A stretch of 45,431 nt of DNA, from positions 1 to 45,431 of IMG/VR virus record IMGVR_UViG_3300042549_008656; one strand, 5' to 3'. Positions 24,785-31,406 of this stretch are shown here, piece after piece (the stretch's first letter is position 1; every line of letters begins with the position of its first letter). The notes below the pieces were generated by a model. That model was not told the origin of the DNA. It made no database searches and was given only the letters and a program-made list of their open reading frames with translations. Source of the DNA: a virus. The translations under genes and the position numbers were made by a program.

Positions 24785-25261
24785 ATGAATATATTTTACA
24801 TTAATGAAGATCCAATTGTAGCTGCACGTGAATTGGCAGACGATCATATTAGAAAAATGCAAATTGAAAGCGCACAAATGTGCTGTACAGCACATTGGGA
24901 AACAGGTAAAGAAGCACCATATAAACGTGCTCATAAAAATCATCCATCAACTATATGGGTAAGACAGTCTATACAACATTATAAATGGCTTATAGCTCAC
25001 GGTTTAGAAATTTGTAATGAATTTGAAAAACGTTATGGTAAAATTCATAAAACAAAAGAAGTATTAGAATGGTGTAAAACAAATGAACCAAATATACTAG
25101 ATAACGGATTTATAGCTCCTCCACAATGTATGCCTGATGAATTCAAAGGACCAGATACTTTGGAAGCTTATAAAAGATTTTATATATTAGATAAAGTAAA
25201 AATTAAACAATTAGATTGGAAAAAATTAAATAACAAACCAGAATGGATAAAAAAATCGTAA
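24785..25261 (+). CDS. Conserved phage protein, possible DNA-repair-related
   Basis: The 158-aa protein starts MNIFYINEDPIVAARELADD, then HIRKMQIESAQMCCTAHWET, WVRQSIQHYKWLIAHGLEIC and EKRYGKIHKTKEVLEWC. I recognise this N-terminal pattern (MNIFYL(D/N)xDP..AA..x.DKH..KM..E.AQ) from conserved proteins of T4-like phages. Its helical layout and Lys/Trp-rich end are somewhat like T4 endonuclease V, but I cannot claim homology. It precedes, with a 19-base overlap, the FAD oxidoreductase, which suggests co-expression. Confidence 0.5.
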   Translation: MNIFYINEDPIVAARELADDHIRKMQIESAQMCCTAHWETGKEAPYKRAHKNHPSTIWVRQSIQHYKWLIAHGLEICNEFEKRYGKIHKTKEVLEWCKTNEPNILDNGFIAPPQCMPDEFKGPDTLEAYKRFYILDKVKIKQLDWKKLNNKPEWIKKS

Positions 25262-26553
25262 TCATAGGAGCAGGAGTAGCTGGTATAAATGCGGCTACTA
25301 AATTAGTGGATAATGGGTATCCAGGAGAATTAATCACAATTATTGATAAAGGAAATGATCCACATAATCGTTTACCTGAAGAAGTAATGACAGGAATGTT
25401 AGGTGCTGGTGGTTGGAGTGATGGTAAATTAACTTACCACACCGAAATCGGAGGACAATTATCAAAATATTGTGGTGAAGAAAAAGCAATGGATTTAATG
25501 AAACAAGTAGTAGATAACTTTACTCGTTTTCACCCTAAACCAGATGAAATATCTTTATCTAACCCAGTTGAAGAACCAGAATTTATTAAACCATATTTTG
25601 GATTACGTTTATTCCCAGTATGGCATATTGGTTCAAATTATCTACATGAGATAGCAGTTGCTTGGTATAAGTTTTTAACTGATAAAGGTGTAAAATTTGA
25701 ATGGAGAGCAGAAGTAAAAGCTATAGATTTTAATAATAATATAATTAAAATTGTAAATTTAACACATCCTGAACCTCAAGCTAGTATAAATTACGATGAA
25801 CTTATATTTGCAGTAGGCAAATCAGGTATTGATTTTGCTCAAAAATTAGCAGATGACTATAAATTACCTAATGAACCTAAATCAGTACAAATAGGTGTTC
25901 GATTTGAAGCACCACAAAAATATTTTCAAAAACTAATCGATGTATCTTATGATTTTAAACTTTATCAGAAATTTAATAATATTTCTTTACGTAGCTTTTG
26001 TACTAACAATAACGCTGCTTATGTGGCTGTTGAAGAAACTTACGGTGATGTTAGTTACAATGGTCACGCTAAAAAAGGGGAACAATTCAGGAACAATATG
26101 ACCAACTTTGGTATTTTAATGGAAATTAAAGGTATTGAAGATCCATTTAAATGGTCAAGAGATGTAGTATCTAAAATACAAAAACATAGTACTGGATTAT
26201 ATTATTCACCCAACAACTTTAGAACACCATCTCAAACATCTGAAGACAATACAGTATCTGCTACACCAATTAATTGGGCCGAGTTACATAAAGTATATGA
26301 TGAATTTGATGGATATTTTGGACATATAACTAACTTTATTGATCAAATGGATAAAGTATTTGGATTTGGAAATGATTATGGAATATACATACCTGAAGTA
26401 AAATATTTAAGTCCTGAACCATTAGTAAACTATACTGATTTATCATTAAATGACTATCCAAATGTACACTTTGTTGGAGATGCATTATCAGCTAGAGGTA
26501 TTACAGTTAGTGGAGCGCATGGAATTTATGTTGCAGAAGCCTTGCTTTTATAA
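25243..26553 (+). CDS. FAD-dependent oxidoreductase
   Basis: The 436-aa protein starts MDKKIVIIGAGVAGINAATK, a perfect Rossmann dinucleotide motif (G-A-G-V-A-G at 9-14), and ends with NVHFVGDALSARGITVSGAH, the C-terminal GD motif that contacts FAD. Internal motifs HIGSNYLHE, FAVGKSGIDF, VQIGVRFEAP and LRSFCTNNNAAYVAVEE resemble the COG2509-type FAD-dependent dehydrogenases. The substrate is unknown. Such an enzyme inside a phage morphogenesis region is unusual and reads as an auxiliary metabolic gene. No tag is present, so it probably acts in the infected cell. Confidence 0.8.
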   Translation: MDKKIVIIGAGVAGINAATKLVDNGYPGELITIIDKGNDPHNRLPEEVMTGMLGAGGWSDGKLTYHTEIGGQLSKYCGEEKAMDLMKQVVDNFTRFHPKPDEISLSNPVEEPEFIKPYFGLRLFPVWHIGSNYLHEIAVAWYKFLTDKGVKFEWRAEVKAIDFNNNIIKIVNLTHPEPQASINYDELIFAVGKSGIDFAQKLADDYKLPNEPKSVQIGVRFEAPQKYFQKLIDVSYDFKLYQKFNNISLRSFCTNNNAAYVAVEETYGDVSYNGHAKKGEQFRNNMTNFGILMEIKGIEDPFKWSRDVVSKIQKHSTGLYYSPNNFRTPSQTSEDNTVSATPINWAELHKVYDEFDGYFGHITNFIDQMDKVFGFGNDYGIYIPEVKYLSPEPLVNYTDLSLNDYPNVHFVGDALSARGITVSGAHGIYVAEALLL

Positions 26554-26562
26554 TATTTATAT
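26552..26562 (+). promoter_or_regulatory. AATATTTATAT motif
   Basis: A variant copy overlapping the oxidoreductase stop. It sits 2 bases before a 13-codon mini-frame at 26565 and 53 bases before the ATG at 26616. Confidence 0.35.
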
Positions 26563-26564
26563 TC

Positions 26565-26606
26565 ATGGAAAACAACGACTACCCAGATTTTATAGAAAAT
26601 TTTTAA
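26565..26606 (+). CDS. Possible 13-aa leader peptide
   Basis: A 13-codon frame encodes MENNDYPDFIENF and ends TAA, directly behind a motif copy and 9 bases before the next gene. It is acidic and aromatic. It could be a leader peptide or chance; size alone makes it weak. Confidence 0.2.
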   Translation: MENNDYPDFIENF

Positions 26607-26615
26607 ACATAAATT

Positions 26616-26918
26616 ATGAAAAACCTTAAAGAACTTATACAAAACCAGTTAAAGGAAATGGCTCGGCCAGCTCAATCTTATACAATTGGAGACTTAACAA
26701 AAGCTAATGCGCTAATCAGTTCATATGCTCAAACTGAAAGATTTAAGTGGATAGGTAATGCAATCCAAGCTATTAAAGATGCAGGTGAAACTGGTATTTT
26801 ACTTATGGATTTATTAGATAAATTATCTGAAGAACATAGACAAAACAAAACATCACAAGAAATTAATCCACCATTAGGACGTTTAGTAGATAGTGGAGTA
26901 TTAAGAAGAGGTAGATAA
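26616..26918 (+). CDS. Tagged small winged-helix-like protein
   Basis: The 100-aa protein starts MKNLKELIQNQLKEMARPAQ, a tag-like helix with an L-K-E|M site. Residues about 45-98 look like a winged helix (AIQAIKDAGETGILLMDLLD, then NPPLGRLVDSGVLRRGR). A related helix pair occurs in the protein at 27530 (ILNKIEEAGDAGVTPKEIMV, PIMRELMELGAISG), so the two are probably paralogous modules. DNA binding is possible. It is bounded by an A-rich leader and a terminator directly after the stop. Confidence 0.6.
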   Translation: MKNLKELIQNQLKEMARPAQSYTIGDLTKANALISSYAQTERFKWIGNAIQAIKDAGETGILLMDLLDKLSEEHRQNKTSQEINPPLGRLVDSGVLRRGR

Positions 26919-26924
26919 AATTAG

Positions 26925-26950
26925 AGGGCTTGGATTACCAAGCCTTCATT
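26925..26950 (+). terminator. Intrinsic terminator after winged-helix gene
   Basis: GGCTTGG (26927-26933) and CCAAGCC (26938-26944) form a 7-bp stem with loop ATTA, followed by TTCATTTG. It lies 6-9 bases after the stop codon, with a promoter-like motif directly downstream. Confidence 0.7.
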
Positions 26951-26952
26951 TG

Positions 26953-26963
26953 TATATTTATAA
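26953..26963 (+). promoter_or_regulatory. TATATTTATAA motif
   Basis: A perfect copy of the motif, immediately after the terminator at 26925 and ending 11 bases before the ATG at 26975. The terminator-motif-gene order supports a promoter. Confidence 0.55.
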
Positions 26964-26974
26964 AAACAAAAGTT

Positions 26975-27505
26975 ATGAAAATAGGATTTACAGGAACAGT
27001 CTCGGTTGGAAAAACCACATTAGTAAAATCATTACAAGAATTACCTGAATTTAAACATTACAATTTTTCTACTGAACGTAGTAAATATTTACGTGATTTA
27101 GGTATACCTTTAAATACAGACAGTACATTAAAGGGACAAACAGTATTCTTAGCAGAAAGATGCAGTGAATTAATTCAAACAAACGTTATAACGGATAGAA
27201 CAGTGATAGATGTTATGGCATTTACACTTAATGCTCAATCAATTGACATCGCAGATAAAAATGGATTTGAACAATATGCTTCACGTTTTATCGATGAATA
27301 TGATTGGATATTTTATGTTAGCCCATCAGGTGTTGATATTGAAGATAATAACGTACGTACTACTGATGCTGAATATCGTAAACAGATAGATAAAACCATT
27401 AAGCATTTATGTTCTTTAAATTTAGACCGTATTCAAAATTTTGGTATTATAACGGGTTCTAATGAGGATAGAGTTAGACAAATACAATCTTATTTAAACT
27501 TGTAA
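26975..27505 (+). CDS. P-loop NTPase/kinase (AAA_28/NadR-like)
   Basis: The start was placed at the ATG at 26975, 11 bases after the motif; the longer frame from 26930 begins inside the terminator and is rejected. The 176-aa protein has a Walker A GTVSVGKTT at 7-15, then FSTERSKYLRDLGIPL and VITDRTVIDVMAFTLNA (Walker B-like D) and DEYDWIFYVSP. The E-R-x4-L-R-D and D-R-x-x-x-D elements resemble the ribonucleoside kinase domain of NadR and phage AAA_28 proteins. Nucleoside or NAD-precursor phosphorylation is a guess. No tag is present. Confidence 0.68.
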   Translation: MKIGFTGTVSVGKTTLVKSLQELPEFKHYNFSTERSKYLRDLGIPLNTDSTLKGQTVFLAERCSELIQTNVITDRTVIDVMAFTLNAQSIDIADKNGFEQYASRFIDEYDWIFYVSPSGVDIEDNNVRTTDAEYRKQIDKTIKHLCSLNLDRIQNFGIITGSNEDRVRQIQSYLNL

Positions 27506-27514
27506 TATTTATAA
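27504..27514 (+). promoter_or_regulatory. AATATTTATAA motif
   Basis: The motif overlaps the stop codon of the P-loop kinase and ends 15 bases before the ATG at 27530. Confidence 0.45.
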
Positions 27515-27529
27515 TAAAACTCTACATAA

Positions 27530-28465
27530 ATGAAACGCAAAGATTTATATGAATACGTTCGTCAAGAAATTATTAACGAATTATCACCAGCTGAATTAAA
27601 AGCCAATCAGCTAACTATACAATTAAATAAGCAAAAATTAGCTGATGCTAATAAACAATTAGCAATTACAAAAGATCCATTAGAAAAAGCACAAATTGCT
27701 GCTACTATAGCTGTAAACAAAGAAAAATTAGCAGCGTCAGTAGTTGATGCATCTACAAAAACATCTACAAATGAATCTGATCTTGAAGAAGCTCGTAAAG
27801 GTAATAATCTTAAAGCCGGCCCTAATTTTGCTGCTATTAAAAGTGCGTATGCAGGTAGTATAATTGAAAGAATTTTAAATAAAATTGAAGAAGCAGGTGA
27901 TGCAGGTGTAACACCAAAAGAAATAATGGTGGCTGTAGGTATTAAAGCTCCATCTCAATTAAATCCAATCATGAGAGAACTTATGGAATTAGGTGCTATT
28001 TCAGGACCACCTCCAAGAGAAGAAGCAGAACCAGAAGAAATTACACCTGAAGATGATTTAGCAAATATTGGTATCCCAAAAGTAACTGACAACCCAGAAG
28101 ACAAAGAAGTAGATGATGATGAATTAGTTGCAGCTGATGATGAATATTATAAACCAGAAGAGGAAGATTCAACTGAAGAAGAACCTAAAGCAATAGATAT
28201 TAAAGCTGCAGATAAAGAAGCTGAAAAAGTAGTAGGTGGAAAATCAAATGCTAAAAAATTATCTCCAGCAGATGAAGAAAAATATACTAAACTTAAAGCA
28301 GGTATAGCAGCAAAAGTAGGGAAAATCAAAAAACTACCATCTGCAAAACGAGTAGCATCAGATGACTTTAAAATTTTAAAACAATTAATCGCAAGAGAAG
28401 ATGTTAAAAAATTATTTAAAGATAAAGGTGTTAGCTTAAAAGACGTAGTTTCAGACGTAATGTAA
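27530..28465 (+). CDS. Tagged acidic protein with winged-helix module
   Basis: The 311-aa protein starts MKRKDLYEYVRQEIINELSP, a tag with an I-N-E|L site. An Ala/Lys-rich helix (about 25-75) is followed by a winged-helix-like module (ILNKIEEAGDAGVTPKEIMV, then APSQLNPIMRELMELGAISG, about 115-160), an acidic linker (165-240) and a Lys-rich C-terminal domain (LKAGIAAKVGKIKKLPSAKR). The winged helix is similar to the small protein at 26616. This looks like a capsid-internal or nucleoid-type protein; no catalytic motif is visible. Confidence 0.6.
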   Translation: MKRKDLYEYVRQEIINELSPAELKANQLTIQLNKQKLADANKQLAITKDPLEKAQIAATIAVNKEKLAASVVDASTKTSTNESDLEEARKGNNLKAGPNFAAIKSAYAGSIIERILNKIEEAGDAGVTPKEIMVAVGIKAPSQLNPIMRELMELGAISGPPPREEAEPEEITPEDDLANIGIPKVTDNPEDKEVDDDELVAADDEYYKPEEEDSTEEEPKAIDIKAADKEAEKVVGGKSNAKKLSPADEEKYTKLKAGIAAKVGKIKKLPSAKRVASDDFKILKQLIAREDVKKLFKDKGVSLKDVVSDVM

Positions 28466-28466
28466 T

Positions 28467-28808
28467 ATGAAGAATAAATTTTATTTTATTATTATTGTTG
28501 CATTGGTTATTGTTATAATATTTCAATACTTTAAACCTAGTGGAAATAAATTTGAAGATCAAATTAATGAACTTCATCGTAAAAATGATTCTTTAGTATT
28601 AGGTATAAAACAAAATAAAATAGAAATTCTAAGATTAGATTCGTTGTCTAATACTTATAAACTTAAAGTAGAAGCAGATAAAAAAGAATTAGCTAATTTA
28701 AAATATGTTGCTGAAAAAAATAAACAAAAATATAATGAAGAACATAATCGCATTAGTGCTCTTTCTAACACTGCCGTTGTTAGTGAATTCACAGACATCT
28801 TTAAATAA
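28467..28808 (+). CDS. Probable i-spanin (Rz-like) membrane protein
   Basis: The 113-aa protein has one N-terminal transmembrane segment (FYFIIIVALVIVIIFQYF, residues 5-22) and then a long coiled coil (about 30-100) with regularly spaced Leu/Ile. This is the layout of an Rz-type inner-membrane spanin. The following gene starts inside it in another frame, 74 bases before its stop, as Rz1 genes do in Rz. Spanins join the inner and outer membranes for the last step of lysis. No holin or endolysin gene was found nearby in the window. Confidence 0.6.
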   Translation: MKNKFYFIIIVALVIVIIFQYFKPSGNKFEDQINELHRKNDSLVLGIKQNKIEILRLDSLSNTYKLKVEADKKELANLKYVAEKNKQKYNEEHNRISALSNTAVVSEFTDIFK

Positions 28809-29139
28809 AGATAGCTGTTGTGTTCCTTGTAGCACATTAAAACATGCTTTGCTTATGAAGGCGGATTTTGATTTTACAAAATCTCAATTAAGTATTGCTC
28901 GTGATTCTGTATCTATATTAAAACGTATTTCTAATACACAAGATTTAGATATTAAAGCAAAAAATTCTACCATTATGCTATTCATGCAAAATGAAAGTAA
29001 ATACGATCAACTTCTTTTAAATAAAGACGAGGAAATTGATTTATTTAAAAAACAACTTAAAAAACAAAAACTGAGTAAAAGAGTAATTATTACAATAGGT
29101 GTAGCATCTCTATTATTTGGAGTATATAAGACCCTATGA
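28735..29139 (+). CDS. Probable o-spanin partner with signal peptide and C-terminal membrane segment
   Basis: The start was set at the ATG at 28735; the longer frame from 28705 adds a poorly supported N-terminus. The 134-aa protein begins MKNIIALVLFLTLPLLVNSQ, a good signal peptide, followed by DSCCVPC, a charged helical region (40-110) and a C-terminal hydrophobic segment (VIITIGVASLLFGVY). The overlap with the Rz-like gene in a different frame supports a spanin pair. Unlike classical Rz1 it has no clear lipobox and ends in a membrane segment, so it may be a variant anchored at both ends. It overlaps the terminase by 4 bases. Confidence 0.5.
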   Translation: MKNIIALVLFLTLPLLVNSQTSLNKDSCCVPCSTLKHALLMKADFDFTKSQLSIARDSVSILKRISNTQDLDIKAKNSTIMLFMQNESKYDQLLLNKDEEIDLFKKQLKKQKLSKRVIITIGVASLLFGVYKTL

Positions 29140-30707
29140 GTCAAGATTTAAAACAAATAATAAGGGACGAATACATTAAGTGTGCAAAAGATCCTGCTCA
29201 CTTTATGCGTAAGTACTGTAATATCCAACATCCTCAAAGAGGACGAGTTATATTCAATTTATATCCATTTCAAGATAAAGTATTAAATTTATGGAAAGAT
29301 AATCCATATTCTATAGTATTAAAATCTAGACAGTTAGGTATATCAACATTAGCAGCAGGATATTCTTTATGGTTAATGACTTTCCATAAAGACAAAAACG
29401 TACTTTGTTTAGCTACCAAGCAAGAAACTGCTAAAAACATGGTAACTAAAGTAAAATTCATGTACGACAATTTACCATCATGGTTAAGAGTACCACATGA
29501 AGAAAATAATAAATTAACATTAAGATTAACTAATGGATCACAAGTTAAAGCTGTATCAGCAGCTGGTGATGCAGGTAGATCTGAAGCCGTATCTTTATTA
29601 ATAATAGATGAGGCTGCGTTTATTGAAAACATTGAACCAATTTGGGCTTCAGCTCAACAAACCTTAGCTACTGGTGGTGGAGCGATTGTATTATCAACTC
29701 CATTTGGTACAGGTAACTGGTTCCATAAAACATGGGTTGAAGCAGAATCCCAAAATAATGACTTTTTACCAATTAAATTACCTTGGTATGTACATCCAGA
29801 ACGAGATGAAAGTTGGAGAAAAGAACAAGATAGAAAATTAGGTGATCCTAGATTAGCAGCTCAAGAATGTGATTGTGACTTTACAACATCAGGTGATGTA
29901 GTATACTATCCTGAACATCTTGAATATATGAGTACTACTCATGTAGTTGATCCAATGGAAAGAAGAGGAGTAGACAGAAACTTATGGATATGGGAATCTC
30001 CAGATTACACAAGAAATTATATAGTATCAGCTGACGTTGCTAGAGGAGATGGAAAGGATTATTCCGCATTCCATATATTCGATTTAGAAACTAATGCACA
30101 AGTAGCTGAATATAGAGGACAAATATCCCCTAAAGAATTTGGATATATGTTAGTAGGTATAGCAACCGAATATAACGAAGCAATGTTAGTAGTTGAAAAT
30201 GCAAACATTGGTTGGTCGACATTAGATTCAATTATAGAAAGAGGATACAGAAATTTATATTATTCATCTAAGAGTGATTCCTCAGCTTCTGATTCGTATC
30301 TTAGTCAATATGAAGATCAATCTAAATTAACACCCGGTTTTACTATGTCATTAAGAACTCGTCCATTATTAATTAATAAAGGAAGAGAATATTTTGGCGA
30401 TCACAGTGTTATACTTAGATCAAAACGTTTGATAGAAGAAATGAAAGTATTTATCTGGAGAAACGGTAGAGCAGAAGCACAATCAGGATACAATGACGAT
30501 TTAGTTATGTCTTATAGTATAGCAATGTACGTTAGAGATACAGCATTAAGAAATAAACAACAAGGAATAGAATTAACTAAAGCAGCAATAAACAATATAT
30601 CAAGACCAACTCCACATCAAGGGGCTTATTTCGCATCGGGAAAGGATAATCCATACTCTATGATTGTAGGTAACAACCAAAGTGAAGATATTTCTTGGCT
30701 TTTTTAG
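29136..30707 (+). CDS. Terminase large subunit (gp17-like packaging motor and nuclease)
   Basis: The 523-aa protein has a Walker A-like SRQLGIST at 64-71, Walker B LLIIDEAAF with D158-E159 and the coupling motif STPFGTGNW near 188-195. The C-terminal RNase H-like nuclease carries D300 (SADVARGDGKDYSAF), E354 (LVVENANIGW) and D454-D455 (GYNDDLVMSY). It drives DNA into the prohead with ATP and cuts genome ends. It starts in the stop of the o-spanin-like gene (ATGA). T4 gp17 is somewhat longer (610 aa); here the N-terminus is short. Confidence 0.95.
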   Translation: MSQDLKQIIRDEYIKCAKDPAHFMRKYCNIQHPQRGRVIFNLYPFQDKVLNLWKDNPYSIVLKSRQLGISTLAAGYSLWLMTFHKDKNVLCLATKQETAKNMVTKVKFMYDNLPSWLRVPHEENNKLTLRLTNGSQVKAVSAAGDAGRSEAVSLLIIDEAAFIENIEPIWASAQQTLATGGGAIVLSTPFGTGNWFHKTWVEAESQNNDFLPIKLPWYVHPERDESWRKEQDRKLGDPRLAAQECDCDFTTSGDVVYYPEHLEYMSTTHVVDPMERRGVDRNLWIWESPDYTRNYIVSADVARGDGKDYSAFHIFDLETNAQVAEYRGQISPKEFGYMLVGIATEYNEAMLVVENANIGWSTLDSIIERGYRNLYYSSKSDSSASDSYLSQYEDQSKLTPGFTMSLRTRPLLINKGREYFGDHSVILRSKRLIEEMKVFIWRNGRAEAQSGYNDDLVMSYSIAMYVRDTALRNKQQGIELTKAAINNISRPTPHQGAYFASGKDNPYSMIVGNNQSEDISWLF

Positions 30708-30714
30708 ATTTTAA

Positions 30715-30725
30715 TATATTTATAA
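30715..30725 (+). promoter_or_regulatory. TATATTTATAA motif before HNH gene
   Basis: A perfect motif copy that ends 4 bases before the ATG at 30730. It lies in the 22-base gap between terminase and the HNH endonuclease. Confidence 0.4.
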
Positions 30726-30729
30726 TAAA

Positions 30730-31404
30730 ATGAAAGAATGTATTAAGTGTAAAAAAATTGAAGATTTATCAAAATTTTATAAATCAAATAAGAATAAAAC
30801 AGGATACGAAAATACATGCAAATCATGTAAAAACAAATATAGTAAAAAAAATAGTATAAAATATAAAGAATATTATAAAGAATATTTTAAAAAATGGGGA
30901 GATCAAAATAAAGAAAAAATATCCAATTATAATAAAGAATATTATAATAACAATAAACAACATTTTTTAGAATATAATAAAAAAAATAAAGAAGTTTTAA
31001 AAAACTGGAGAAAAGATAATAGAAAAAAATTAAATAAATACCAAAAAAATAAATACCATGAAAATCCTCAATTTAAATTAGGAATACTATTAAGACAAAG
31101 ATTTAAATTAGCTATAAAAGGATATAAAATAAAAGAAATTAAAAATCTAATAGGGTGTACAATTGAAAAATGTAAATTACATTTAGAACAACAATTTAAA
31201 CCTGAAATGACTTGGGAAAACCATGGAACAATGTGGGAAATAGATCATATAAAAGCTTGTGCAAATTTTGATTTAACAAAATTAGAAGAACAAAAACAAT
31301 GCTTTCATTATACAAATTTACAACCATTATTTAAAACAACAGAAATAGCAGAATCCTTTGGTTATATAAATCAAATAGGAAATAGAAATAAAAATAAATA
31401 TTAA
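30730..31404 (+). CDS. HNH homing endonuclease-like protein
   Basis: The 224-aa protein has an N-terminal zinc-ribbon-like pair (C-I-K-C-K-K and C-K-S-C-K-N), a very Lys/Asn/Tyr-rich helical middle and a C-terminal HNH-type motif: MWEIDHIKACANFDLTK (DH pair) and CFHYTNLQPLFKTTE (N). A paralogue lies at 41068. It is inserted between terminase and portal, a classic site for freestanding homing endonucleases in T4-like phages. The gene is markedly richer in A (long runs of AAA and AAT) than the flanking packaging genes, so acquisition from another source is likely. Confidence 0.8.
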   Translation: MKECIKCKKIEDLSKFYKSNKNKTGYENTCKSCKNKYSKKNSIKYKEYYKEYFKKWGDQNKEKISNYNKEYYNNNKQHFLEYNKKNKEVLKNWRKDNRKKLNKYQKNKYHENPQFKLGILLRQRFKLAIKGYKIKEIKNLIGCTIEKCKLHLEQQFKPEMTWENHGTMWEIDHIKACANFDLTKLEEQKQCFHYTNLQPLFKTTEIAESFGYINQIGNRNKNKY

Positions 31405-31406
31405 TT

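Noticed and set aside
26930-26974. N-terminal extension of the P-loop kinase frame
   Set aside because: It would start inside the terminator hairpin and cover the promoter-like motif; the ATG at 26975 puts the Walker A at the normal place.
28705-28734. Longer N-terminus for the o-spanin-like gene
   Set aside because: The ATG at 28735 gives a clean signal peptide at the N-terminus; the extension would bury it.
29136-31404. Group I intron in the terminase region hosting the HNH gene
   Set aside because: Terminase is complete and uninterrupted from start to stop, and the HNH gene stands in the following gap, so it is freestanding and not intron-borne.
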